Made by a program: the position numbers and the translations under genes | In this document: one piece after another, positions 19,901-28,181 of the stretch | Position numbering within the stretch: position 1 is the stretch's first letter | How the letters are laid out: each line of letters opens with the position of its first letter | Assembly (NCBI RefSeq): GCF_014202825.1 | Contig: NZ_JACHHP010000006.1 | Coordinates: forward strand, 124,001-188,000 | Direction of reading: 5' to 3' | From: Chiayiivirga flava | GTDB lineage: Bacteria > Pseudomonadota > Gammaproteobacteria > Xanthomonadales > Xanthomonadaceae | Length of the DNA stretch: 64,000 nt | The notes under the pieces: model-generated | What the model was told of the DNA's origin: nothing | What the model saw: only the letters and a program-made list of their open reading frames with translations | Databases searched by the model: none

Positions 19901-20818
19901 CGGCGTCGCATCCGTGACCACGATCGACGCCGGTCCCGCATAGCTGAAACGGGTGTTGTCGCCGCTGACGGAGACATCGAATTCGACCGGGTTGCCGGCC
20001 GTGGGCGCGGGCGACACGTTGACTTCGAAAGTCAGCGTATTGGCCGTCGGGGGATTGCCCTCGGCCACGGACGGACCGGCCGCGAGGCTGACGATCGGCG
20101 CGGCGGGCGCCGGGCCACGCAGGCTGTCGATGTAGGTGGTATTGGCGCCGCCGTTGGGCTGGCCGGGCGTCATCGACGCCAGTGCCACGCTCAGCGTCCA
20201 GTTGGCGGCGGTGGTGGCGCCGGCAAGATCGCTTGCCAGCACGGCGCCGGTGTTGTTGCCCGGCGCGCCGATCGCGACGTCGGCCAGCAGCGCGAAGGCG
20301 CCCGAGGCGGGGCTGGTCCAGGTGACGGCGAAGCCGTCGGCCGACATCGACACGTCGCCGTTGGTGCCGTTGGTGTCGACATAGGCGACGTCGGTGCCGG
20401 CGAGGTCTCCGGCGCTGCCGTTGCCGGTGATGTTCGAGCCGGGCGTGGGCAGCACGAGGTTCCAGTCGCCCGCACCCGGGTCGTAGCTCAGATCCTGGGC
20501 CGGTCCGCCGCTGCCGGTGACGACGATGACCGTGCCCGCCGGGAAGTTCGCGGCGATCGCGCCCATGTTCGTGAAGCGGTAGCCGGAAAACTTGGCGGCA
20601 CGCGTGCCGGTGGAGTCGCCGACGTAGAAGCCTTCGAGCTGCGCCGCGGTCATGGACTCGGTCAGGACGACCTCGATCCATTCGTCGGTGTTGTTGAGAT
20701 TGCCTGCGCGGTAGAACTCGTTGATGAAGATCTTCTGCGCGAAGGCAGGCTGGGCGAAGGCCGCGCACAGCGCGACCAGAGCGAGCACGGCGAGCCGTGC
20801 CGGAAAGCGGCGGAACAT
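16913..20818 (-). CDS. ExeM-like secreted endonuclease with lamin-tail, DUF11 and cadherin-like domains
   Basis: 1301-aa exoprotein. Signal peptide 1-27 (cleavage near AQPAFAQ), lamin-tail-type domain about 28-230 (INEFYRAGNLNNTDEWIEVV), Calx-beta-like region ending in DGTITDDD, an OB-like domain about 360-470, and an endonuclease/exonuclease/phosphatase domain about 620-955. Its catalytic motifs are GFIEVADL, NNHLKS, VGDFNAFQF, LDHILAN and SDHDPALG. A DUF11 adhesion-like repeat (about 960-1085) and two cadherin-like repeats (about 1095-1290) follow, each with an INAGN/AGNTGN motif. The chain ends GTAIFADGFED. It probably degrades extracellular DNA, as ExeM-type nucleases do. An in-frame ATG eight codons upstream (20842) is the alternative start. 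Divergent from the S8 protease gene. Confidence 0.9.
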   Translation of the reverse strand: MFRRFPARLAVLALVALCAAFAQPAFAQKIFINEFYRAGNLNNTDEWIEVVLTESMTAAQLEGFYVGDSTGTRAAKFSGYRFTNMGAIAANFPAGTVIVVTGSGGPAQDLSYDPGAGDWNLVLPTPGSNITGNGSAGDLAGTDVAYVDTNGTNGDVSMSADGFAVTWTSPASGAFALLADVAIGAPGNNTGAVLASDLAGATTAANWTLSVALASMTPGQPNGGANTTYIDSLRGPAPAAPIVSLAAGPSVAEGNPPTANTLTFEVNVSPAPTAGNPVEFDVSVSGDNTRFSYAGPASIVVTDATPLPVEIEVSTVPNLAADGDSVVTLTLANFTGTDAAQDDPIDTDGTITDDDLAFDAIHTIQGSGQLSPRDGDVVTTRGVVTGVRSNAFYIQTPDADIDADPATSEGLYVYVGVPANMPPGLAVGDLVFVQGTVDEFVPPADPNQLPVTELVAPITVTPIDTAQPLPTPIAIVPDPAGALDQLERFEFMRVSVPDYTVTAPTSASADESFGVVTGTERPFREPGVDAHDCGANLPPEAPANVPCWDTNPELLRLKTNLLTGGAAIPLRSGTQLLNVVGVLDYAFRRYTILTRNAEPFTVVPGTGASGTPAAMPTATELTIGGFNVENLAGPSGTTYERKANKIATTVVDYMHLPDILGFIEVADLATLEDVADRIGALAAANDPDYSAQLLATSGSQRLGFLIKNREVAPGVPRVEVLDIDEYGADLHVICPDGVSETIGLLNDRAPLVMDVVVNAPNGASYPMFVINNHLKSLIGTDSTDDAGAEYACFNDPDNPGGGEGRRNRAKRQQNAEYLTLLVDNLQTANPGKPIVLVGDFNAFQFNDGYADLMNTINGTPTPDDETVVPDDGLDLVDPDLVNLTELVDDEERYSYVFEGNAQVLDHILANQAVIDTTLDFRRETPRVNSDFTTVDATDTGVPFANSDHDPALGFFDVVVFHTADLVVSLDADLADASVGDVVTYEYAVQNNGGDAAIAPVVTLSLPAGTGFVSLVNGPAWSCVTPAVGTSGDVTCQTPSLANGADAEFTVAAELLPAAAGTTVTATATATADSTDPVAPNTASFDTIVEAINVPPAFDPDVYAFTVDAGATPGTEIGGVSATDADGDTLAYAITAGNTGNSFAIDATGTITVADSALLTEGASFTLTVTATDPDGAFDEATVDIDVPAAPAEPIFDPDSYSFEIDEDATNGTVVGQVSATHADGDTLDYAIDAGNTGNVFAIDPATGVITVADASQLVAGSYSLEVSATDDSGDTATAPVEVIVNDVPPAGTAIFADGFED

Positions 20819-21214
20819 AGGTGAAACCCCCGGTGGAGACATGACGAGACAGCCATCGCGAGGGTAGCACCAGATTCTTGCGAGGAGATGTCGTCGCGCG
20901 CCGAGCTGCGGGGCGGGACGGCGCATCGAGGGTCATCCAATGGCCCCGCGTTCGTGCGAAATGCAGACCGAAGCGCCCGGGTCGGGGTGACGCAGCGCGA
21001 CCACTGGCGCCCGATTTCGTCGGTTTGTCGCAATTGCCCCCCGCACAGGGTCAATGTTCGACACGGTCGCCACATGAATCCGCAATAAAAGTTCCCCAAC
21101 GACAGGGGGTTGACACACATACGGCGAAATGAGTCACCGCAGGTCTTGCAATTTCGGTTTGGCCTGCGCGATTCTCCTGAATCTTTCCCGAACGGACGGC
21201 TGGGGATACTTGCG
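20819..21214. other. 396-nt divergent intergenic region between two exoenzyme genes
   Basis: No convincing gene is visible. The region is lower in G+C toward the protease side (around 21085-21215) and should hold promoters for both directions. A perfect TTGACA occurs at 21110-21115, but I see no good -10 hexamer 16-18 nt after it. The protease start has a plausible ribosome site (GGGGATA) 8-14 nt before its ATG. No clear inverted or direct repeat was seen. Confidence 0.5.
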
Positions 21215-24200
21215 ATGAAAGTAAAAGGCTTGTTAAGTCAATTGCAGATGAGCGCGCTCGCCGCGGCGCTCAGCTTCGGTGGAGGCGCGGCATCGCTCGC
21301 CGCCCCGTCCATCGCCCTCGCGGCGGCACCGGTCAAGGCGATCGGTTCCTCCGAGGCATCGGAGCGGGTGTCGCCGGGGCTGCAGGTCGGCCCGCGCACC
21401 AGCGCGCCGGATGCCCAGGGCCGCTATCTCGTTGTCGTCCGGTTCCGCGAGGATTCGCTGGCGGCCTACGACGGCGGCGTCCCGGGCCTGGCGGCCACGA
21501 GCGCCCGCGCCACCGGCGCGAGCCAGCTCGACGTGCGTACGCCGGCGTCGGTCGCCTACCTCGACTACCTGCGCTCGCGCCAGGCCGACCATCTCGCCGC
21601 GCTCGGCGCTTCGGTCGGACGCAACCTCACGCCGACGTTCCAGTATCTCAACGTGCTCAACGCCGCTGCGGTGCGCCTGACGCTCGAAGAAGCGAACAAG
21701 CTCGCGTCGCTGCCCGAAGTGCGCGCCGTGTTCCTCGACGAAGAGCGCGAACCCGCCACGGACGCAGGTCCGGCGTGGATCGGCGCGCCGTCGTTCTGGA
21801 ACGGCGATTCGACCAGCGGTGACCAGAACCGCGGCGAAGGCGTCATCGTCGGCATCATCGACTCGGGCGTGAACCACGATCACCCGTCGTTCGCCCAGGT
21901 CGCGTCCGACGGCTACGTGCACATCAACCCGAACGGCGACGGCGTGTTCCTCGGCGACTGCCTCACCGACGTGTCGCTGACCTGCAACAACAAGCTGTTC
22001 GGCTCCTACGACTTCCACCCGACGTCCGCGTCGGCCGAGGACACCGACGGCCACGGCAGCCACGTGGCGTCCACCGCCGCCGGCAACCCGGTCGCGACCA
22101 CGTACAACGGCCTGTCGGTGAACATCACCGGCGTCGCGCCGCGCGCCAACATCATCAACTACAAGGTCTGTTCGCCGACCTGCCCGCAGAGCTCCAGCGC
22201 GGCGGCCGTCGACCAGGCCATCACCGACGGCGCGAACGTCCTGAACTTCTCGATCTCGGGCTCGGACAGCCCGTGGAACGACTTCGTGGACCTCGCCTTC
22301 CTCGATGCCACCGAAGCGGGCATCTTCGTCACGACCGCGGCCGGCAACGACGGCCCGGGCGCGTCGACGAGCGCGCATTCGGGTCCGTGGAACGCGGCCG
22401 TGGGCAACAGCTCGCACAACCGCGTGATCGGCCCGGGCGTCGACGCCGCCGGCTTCACCGACATGGTGTCGGCCGCCGGCACCGGCCCGGCGCTCAATGC
22501 CGACCTGACCGCCAACCTGCTCGACGCCCTCGTGGTGGCTCCGGCCAACCCGCTGGGCTGCAATGCCGGCGGCGGTTTCCCGGCGGGTGCCTTCACCGGG
22601 GCGATCGCGTTCATCCAGCGTGGTGATTGCGCCTTTGCCGAGAAGGTCGCCAACGCAACCGCCGCAGGCGCGGTCGGCGTGCTGACCTTCAACAACGCCG
22701 GCGGTCCGCCCATCGTGATGGGCGGACTCGAGGCCAGCACGATTCCGGCGGTCATGATCGACCGGGTCGACGGCCTCGCCGTGCGTGCCGCGCTGCCGCC
22801 CGGCGGCTCGTCCGCGACGATCTCCGCCGTACAGATCCGTGGCCTGCGCGACAGCTGGGGCGACGTGATGGCGACGGGCAGTTCGCGTGGCCCGAGCCAG
22901 TTCGACGTGCTCAAGCCCGACTACGCCGCGCCCGGCACCAACATCCTGGCCGCGTTCAGCAACGGCGTCGAGTTCGAGATCATCAGCGGCACCTCGATGG
23001 CCTCGCCGCACGCCACCGGCGCGGCCGCGCTGCTCAAGGCCGAGCATCCGACCTGGACCCCGGCGCAGATCAAGTCGGCCATCGCGCTGACCGCCGATCC
23101 GGACATGCTCAAGGAAGACGGCAACACGCCGGCCGATCCGTTCGACCGCGGCTCGGGTCGTGTCGACATCACGCAGGCCGCGCGCGTCGGCGCCGTGCTC
23201 GATGAAACCGCCGACAACTTCGAAGCGGCCAATCCGGGTGCCGGCGGCGATCCGCGCACGCTGAACCTGCCGAGCCTGGTGGACAGCGACTGCGCCGAGA
23301 CCTGCACCTTCACGCGTACGCTCACCAGCGTCGCGCCCGACTCGGTCAACTACACCGTGTCGGCGGTCGAGCCGCCCGGCGTGACCATCGACGTGACGCC
23401 CGCCAGCTTCAGCCTCGCCGCCGGTGCGGACCAGGAACTGACGATCGAAGTCACCGTCGACACCGAAGTGGCGGCACCCGGCGCGTGGACTTTCGGTTCC
23501 ATCGCGCTTGTGCCCGAGGCCGGTGGCACGCCCCTGCCGCTGGTCGAGGAAAGCTTCACCGACGCCACGTTCCCGCCTGTGGGCTGGAGCCGGTTCGAGG
23601 AAGTCGGCACCGGCACCACGGCGTGGATCCGCGTCACCACGGCGGCCAGCATCAACTCGGCCCCCGGCGGCGCGCAGCGCATCTTCGGCAGCAGCACCGA
23701 AGGCAACCAGATCGACTGGCTGGTCTCGCCGCCGATCAATCTGGGCGACGGCAGCGCGATCAGCTTCTTCGAACGCGTGCAGTGGCCGGAGGACTACGGC
23801 AAGCACAGCATCCTCGTCAGCACCGACAGCTGCGTGCCGGCCGACGGCGATTTCGTCGAACTGGCCGAAGTGGGCAACGCGAGCAACAATCTGTGGCGCC
23901 AGGTGTCGTTCCCGATGGGTGCCTACGACAACCAGACCGTCTGCGTGGCCTTCAAGTACGAAGGCGACTTCGCCAGCACCTGGTTCGTCGACGACATCGC
24001 GATCACGGCGCAGGTGGGCGGCACGAGCGACTACTCGACGCTGCGCATGCCGGTGGCCATCACTCCGCAGCTCGGCGATCCGGCCATCTCGGTGACGCCG
24101 ACCACGGTGGATCTGGCGGCCGACCAGGGCGAAACCGTGACGCAGCCGATCTCGATCGCCAACGTCGGCGGCGCGCCGCTGGAATGGAACATCCAGTCCA

Positions 24201-27200
24201 ACGCGGCCCGCGGCAACGTGCTGCTCTCGACCGGCAGCCGCAGCACGCCGGTGCAGACCGCGCCGCTCGGCGACGCCTGGCGTGAAGCACGTCTGTCGTT
24301 CAACAAGGGCTACGCCGGCAACGGCATCGCGAGCCCCGCGCCGGTACCGTCCGGCACGGCGGGCATCACGATCTCGCACTCCACCTCGATGACGCCGGCG
24401 GCACTGACGGCCGTGGCGTGCAGCCCCGACAGCGGCGTGACCACGTCCGACAACCAGTTCCTCCGCACCTTCGCGCTCAACGACTTCGGCATCACCGACG
24501 CGTTCGACGTGAGCGAAGTCACCATCGGTGTCGAGCAGCTCGATGTCGAAGCCGACGTCACGATCAATCTCTACACCCTCACCGGTGCGTTCACCTACGC
24601 CAACCTGACCCCGATCGGCACCACGACGCAGACCCTGCAGCCGCAGGATCTGACCAACGTCACGATTCCGGTTACCGGCACGGTGCCGGCGAACGGCACC
24701 CTCGTGGTCGAAATCGTGCCGCCGGACCTTTCGGGCGTCGGTGCGTTCTTCCCGGGCGCCAACAGCGCGGGCCAGACGGCGCCGTCGTACCTGGCGAGCG
24801 CGGGTTGCGGCCTTGCGGATCCGGCGACGTACGCGTCGATCGGCTTCCCGCAGGTGCACCTCACGATGAGCGTCACGTCGAACGAAGACCTCGACTGCGG
24901 CGTGAACGGCGATGCGACCTGGGCCACGGCTTCGCCCACCAGCGGCACGGTCGACGAAGGCCAGACCGGCGGCACCACGCTGGCGGTTGACGCCAGCGAC
25001 CTGGCCCCGGGCAGCCATTCGACCAACCTGTGCATCGCGAGCAACGACCCGAGCGAAAGCGTCGTCGTGGTGCCGGTCTCGGTCGACGTGACCGCCGCGC
25101 CGGTGATCGAACTGAGCGATGCGTCGATCGCGGTCGTGGTCGATCCGGAAGGCACCACCACGTACGACCTGGACATCAGCAACGTCGGTGACGCGACCCT
25201 GGACTGGAGCGTCGACACCGCCGCGCCGGAATCGGGTCCGACTCCGTTCGGCGCACCGTCCGTGCTGTTCGACAATGGATCCATCGTCACGCATCCGGGC
25301 GCGGGGGCCGGCGGTGCCGACGCCAGCGCGTTGCAGACCGGGCTCGGCATGGACAGCTACGGTGGCAACATCTCGGTCGCGGCGGGTTTCCGCATGGCGG
25401 ACGACTTCACCGTGACCGACGCGGGTGGCTGGGCGCTGACCTCGCTGCGCTTCTACGGCTACCAGACCGGCTCCACCACGACCTCGACGTTCAATGCGGT
25501 CAACGTCCGCATCTGGGACGGCGTGCCGGGTGCGCCGGGCAGCAACATCGTCTACGGCGACACGACGACCAACCTGTTCTCGGGCACCGGCTTCTCCGGT
25601 ACGTACCGCGTGCTCGACACCGGACTGACCAACAACCAGCGTCCGGTGATGTACGTGGATGCGGCGGTCGACGTCGAACTCGATGCGGGCACCTACTGGC
25701 TCGACTGGCAGCTCGGCGGCACGCTCGGCTCCGGCCCGTGGCAGCCGCCGATCACCATCCTCGGCGAAACCACCACCGGCAATGCGCAGCAGTTCACCGG
25801 CACCGCGTGGCAGGCCTTCATCGACGGCGATCCGTCCGTGCCGTCGGGCACGCTGACGCCGCAGGGCGCGCCGTTCCAGCTCAGCGGCTCGGTGGCTACG
25901 CAGTGCACCACGCCCACCGCGATTCCGTGGCTGACGATCGCCCCGCCGACCAGCGGTTCGCTCGAGGCCGACGAAACCGACACGGTGACGCTGAACTTCG
26001 ACAGCACGGGTCTTGCCGAAGGCAGCTACGACGCGCAGGTGTGCGTCAGCAGCAATGACGCCGGAACGCCGCTGATCGGTGTGCCGGTGAACATGATCGT
26101 CGGCGACGTGCCGGTGCCTGCCACCATCGACGTGACCCCGGCCTCGCTGAGCGCCACGGTCGATGTCGACGCTACGCTCGACCAGACGCTGACCATCAGC
26201 AACTCGGGTACCGAAGACCTCACCTGGTCCATCGTCGACACCGACACCGGTCCGGCCTCGGTCGAGTACCGCTACGGCCTGTCCGGCGGCGGCACGCATC
26301 CTGGGTCCGTCGCTTACGACCGGGCTTCGGGCCTTGCTCCGACCGGTCCGGGTCAGCGCGTGGTGCATCCGGCACCGCAGGGCGGCCCGATCGCCGAACT
26401 GAGCGAAGGCTTCGATGACGTGACGTTGCTGGCGGGCGCCGGTTGGGGCCAGATCAACAACAGCTCGCCGATCGGTACCATCGACTGGTTCCAGGGCGGC
26501 CAGGGCACCACGTTCCCGGGCCACCAGGGCGGTCAGACGTCGTACATCGCGGCCAACTTCAACAACACCGCCGGCGGCACCGGCACCATCAGCAACTGGC
26601 TGCTGACGCCGGAGCTGACGCTGACCAACGGCACCGAACTGCGCTTCTGGACCCGCAGCACGGGCGGCCAGTGGGCCGATCGACTGGAAGTGCGCCTGAG
26701 CACGGCCGGTGCGAGCACCGATGTCGGCACGACCGCGACGAGCGTCGGCGACTTCGGCACGGTGTTGCTGACGATCAACGAATCGCTGACGCCGTTCACC
26801 GGCTACCCGGCGGAGTGGACCGAATTCGTGGTCGAGGTGAGCGGGCTGCCGGCGGCGACCACCGGTCGCTTCGGCTTCCGCTACTTCGTCACGCAGGCCG
26901 GTCCGACCGGTACGAACAGCGACTTCATCGGCATCGACACGCTCAGCATCGCCGCAGGCGGTCCGCCGCCGGCCAGCTGCGACGCCCCGGCCGACCTGCC
27001 GTGGCTGAGCGTGGCGCCGGCGTCCGGCACCACCGCGGGCGAGAGCAGCGACGATGTCACCGTGACCTACGACGCCACCGGCCTTGCCGCCGGCACGTAC
27101 GAAGGCACGCTGTGCGTGGCGAGCAACGATGCGGTCAATCCGCTGGTCGAAGTGCCGGTCGAAATGACGGTGGCCGACCTCACCGATCAGACCATCACGT

Positions 27201-28063
27201 TCGATCCGCTGCCCGACGTGGCGATCACGGCCGGTACGGTCACCGTCTCGGCCACGGCGAGCTCCGGCCTGCCGGTGAGCTTCAGCAGCGACACGCCCGC
27301 GGTCTGCACCGTCGCCGGGAACACCGTGACGCTGGTGACCGTCGGGACCTGCTCGATCCGCGCCAGCCAGGCCGGCAACGGCACGTTTGCGCCGGCTCCG
27401 GACGTGGTGCAGAGCTTCGAGGTGTTTGCGGATGTCGACGTGGTGATCACGCCGGCCACCGTGCCGAACGCGCAGATCGACACGCCGTACAGCGTGACGT
27501 TCACCGCGAGCGGCGCCGGCTCCACCACGCCGTTCACGTACACGGTCAGCGCCGGGACGCTGCCGCCGGGCCTGACGCTCGACGGCGCCACCGGTGAGCT
27601 GTCCGGCACGCCGACCGCACTGGGCACGTTCGACTTCACGATCACGGCCACCGACAGCACGCCGGCCGGCAGCGGCGGACCGTTCACCGGCTCGCAGGAC
27701 TACACGATCGTGGTGCGCGACGAGTTCATCTTCGCCGACGGGTTCGAGGACGAAGCCCTGACGAAGCTCGAAATCGGCGGCGCCGGCGCGAAGATCATCG
27801 AACTGCCGATGGTCAACGCGTTCGCCGACCAGGCCGACGGCCGGACCCGCAACGTGGTTGCGCTCACGGTGCACGGCAAGCGCGTGGGCGTGGTGCAGAT
27901 GCGTTGCGATGCGAAGGCGTGCGAAGTGCGCGTCGCCAACCGCAAGGCCGATGCGACGTGGAACCAGGGCACGTGGTGGCTGGTGGACAGCGACCCGTTC
28001 CAGGTGCGCGTCAACGTCGGCGCCAAGTTGCTGAAGGACGTGTCGCGTCCGGGCAAGCACTGA
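21215..28063 (+). CDS. Giant secreted S8 subtilisin-type serine protease, multidomain
   Basis: 2282-aa exoprotein. A long signal peptide (1 to about 38) precedes an inhibitor-I9-like prodomain (about 65-185) and a subtilisin domain with triad Asp216 (GIIDSGVNHDHP), His280 (DGHGSHVA) and Ser594 (GTSMASPHATG). A PA domain (about 463-510, FIQRGDCAFAEKVANA) is inserted between His and Ser. A fibronectin-like domain and a choice-of-anchor-J domain follow. Then come three BACON/ASH-like modules, each interrupted by a beta-sandwich insert, an MBG-like domain (about 1989-2070), and a putative Ig domain (about 2077-2165). IFADGFED lies at 2172-2179, followed by a 103-residue tail of unknown type. Likely a nutrient-acquiring extracellular protease. 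A terminator follows. Confidence 0.93.
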   Translation: MKVKGLLSQLQMSALAAALSFGGGAASLAAPSIALAAAPVKAIGSSEASERVSPGLQVGPRTSAPDAQGRYLVVVRFREDSLAAYDGGVPGLAATSARATGASQLDVRTPASVAYLDYLRSRQADHLAALGASVGRNLTPTFQYLNVLNAAAVRLTLEEANKLASLPEVRAVFLDEEREPATDAGPAWIGAPSFWNGDSTSGDQNRGEGVIVGIIDSGVNHDHPSFAQVASDGYVHINPNGDGVFLGDCLTDVSLTCNNKLFGSYDFHPTSASAEDTDGHGSHVASTAAGNPVATTYNGLSVNITGVAPRANIINYKVCSPTCPQSSSAAAVDQAITDGANVLNFSISGSDSPWNDFVDLAFLDATEAGIFVTTAAGNDGPGASTSAHSGPWNAAVGNSSHNRVIGPGVDAAGFTDMVSAAGTGPALNADLTANLLDALVVAPANPLGCNAGGGFPAGAFTGAIAFIQRGDCAFAEKVANATAAGAVGVLTFNNAGGPPIVMGGLEASTIPAVMIDRVDGLAVRAALPPGGSSATISAVQIRGLRDSWGDVMATGSSRGPSQFDVLKPDYAAPGTNILAAFSNGVEFEIISGTSMASPHATGAAALLKAEHPTWTPAQIKSAIALTADPDMLKEDGNTPADPFDRGSGRVDITQAARVGAVLDETADNFEAANPGAGGDPRTLNLPSLVDSDCAETCTFTRTLTSVAPDSVNYTVSAVEPPGVTIDVTPASFSLAAGADQELTIEVTVDTEVAAPGAWTFGSIALVPEAGGTPLPLVEESFTDATFPPVGWSRFEEVGTGTTAWIRVTTAASINSAPGGAQRIFGSSTEGNQIDWLVSPPINLGDGSAISFFERVQWPEDYGKHSILVSTDSCVPADGDFVELAEVGNASNNLWRQVSFPMGAYDNQTVCVAFKYEGDFASTWFVDDIAITAQVGGTSDYSTLRMPVAITPQLGDPAISVTPTTVDLAADQGETVTQPISIANVGGAPLEWNIQSNAARGNVLLSTGSRSTPVQTAPLGDAWREARLSFNKGYAGNGIASPAPVPSGTAGITISHSTSMTPAALTAVACSPDSGVTTSDNQFLRTFALNDFGITDAFDVSEVTIGVEQLDVEADVTINLYTLTGAFTYANLTPIGTTTQTLQPQDLTNVTIPVTGTVPANGTLVVEIVPPDLSGVGAFFPGANSAGQTAPSYLASAGCGLADPATYASIGFPQVHLTMSVTSNEDLDCGVNGDATWATASPTSGTVDEGQTGGTTLAVDASDLAPGSHSTNLCIASNDPSESVVVVPVSVDVTAAPVIELSDASIAVVVDPEGTTTYDLDISNVGDATLDWSVDTAAPESGPTPFGAPSVLFDNGSIVTHPGAGAGGADASALQTGLGMDSYGGNISVAAGFRMADDFTVTDAGGWALTSLRFYGYQTGSTTTSTFNAVNVRIWDGVPGAPGSNIVYGDTTTNLFSGTGFSGTYRVLDTGLTNNQRPVMYVDAAVDVELDAGTYWLDWQLGGTLGSGPWQPPITILGETTTGNAQQFTGTAWQAFIDGDPSVPSGTLTPQGAPFQLSGSVATQCTTPTAIPWLTIAPPTSGSLEADETDTVTLNFDSTGLAEGSYDAQVCVSSNDAGTPLIGVPVNMIVGDVPVPATIDVTPASLSATVDVDATLDQTLTISNSGTEDLTWSIVDTDTGPASVEYRYGLSGGGTHPGSVAYDRASGLAPTGPGQRVVHPAPQGGPIAELSEGFDDVTLLAGAGWGQINNSSPIGTIDWFQGGQGTTFPGHQGGQTSYIAANFNNTAGGTGTISNWLLTPELTLTNGTELRFWTRSTGGQWADRLEVRLSTAGASTDVGTTATSVGDFGTVLLTINESLTPFTGYPAEWTEFVVEVSGLPAATTGRFGFRYFVTQAGPTGTNSDFIGIDTLSIAAGGPPPASCDAPADLPWLSVAPASGTTAGESSDDVTVTYDATGLAAGTYEGTLCVASNDAVNPLVEVPVEMTVADLTDQTITFDPLPDVAITAGTVTVSATASSGLPVSFSSDTPAVCTVAGNTVTLVTVGTCSIRASQAGNGTFAPAPDVVQSFEVFADVDVVITPATVPNAQIDTPYSVTFTASGAGSTTPFTYTVSAGTLPPGLTLDGATGELSGTPTALGTFDFTITATDSTPAGSGGPFTGSQDYTIVVRDEFIFADGFEDEALTKLEIGGAGAKIIELPMVNAFADQADGRTRNVVALTVHGKRVGVVQMRCDAKACEVRVANRKADATWNQGTWWLVDSDPFQVRVNVGAKLLKDVSRPGKH

Positions 28064-28120
28064 CGGCGTGACCCGCCGGGGCCGGCAACCGGCCTCGGCG
28101 ATGCGGTAGATTCAAGTCAG

Positions 28121-28156
28121 GAAAAAGCCCCGGTGCGACGCACCGGGGCTTTTTTG
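28121..28156. terminator. Bidirectional Rho-independent terminator
   Basis: Nine-bp stem GCCCCGGTG / CACCGGGGC with CGACG loop at 28127-28149, an A-tract before it and six T residues after it. It ends the protease transcript and, read on the minus strand, also follows rlmM. Confidence 0.92.
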
Positions 28157-28181
28157 TGGGCGGTCGTTTGCCGGTGCCGCC

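Noticed and set aside
21110-21115. TTGACA as the protease promoter -35
   Set aside because: No acceptable -10 hexamer lies 16-18 nt downstream.
21233-28060. A 2275-codon open frame on the minus strand across the S8 protease gene
   Set aside because: High G+C makes stop codons rare in antisense frames. The translation is Arg/His/Val-rich with no recognisable domain, while the plus frame has a full catalytic triad and signal peptide.
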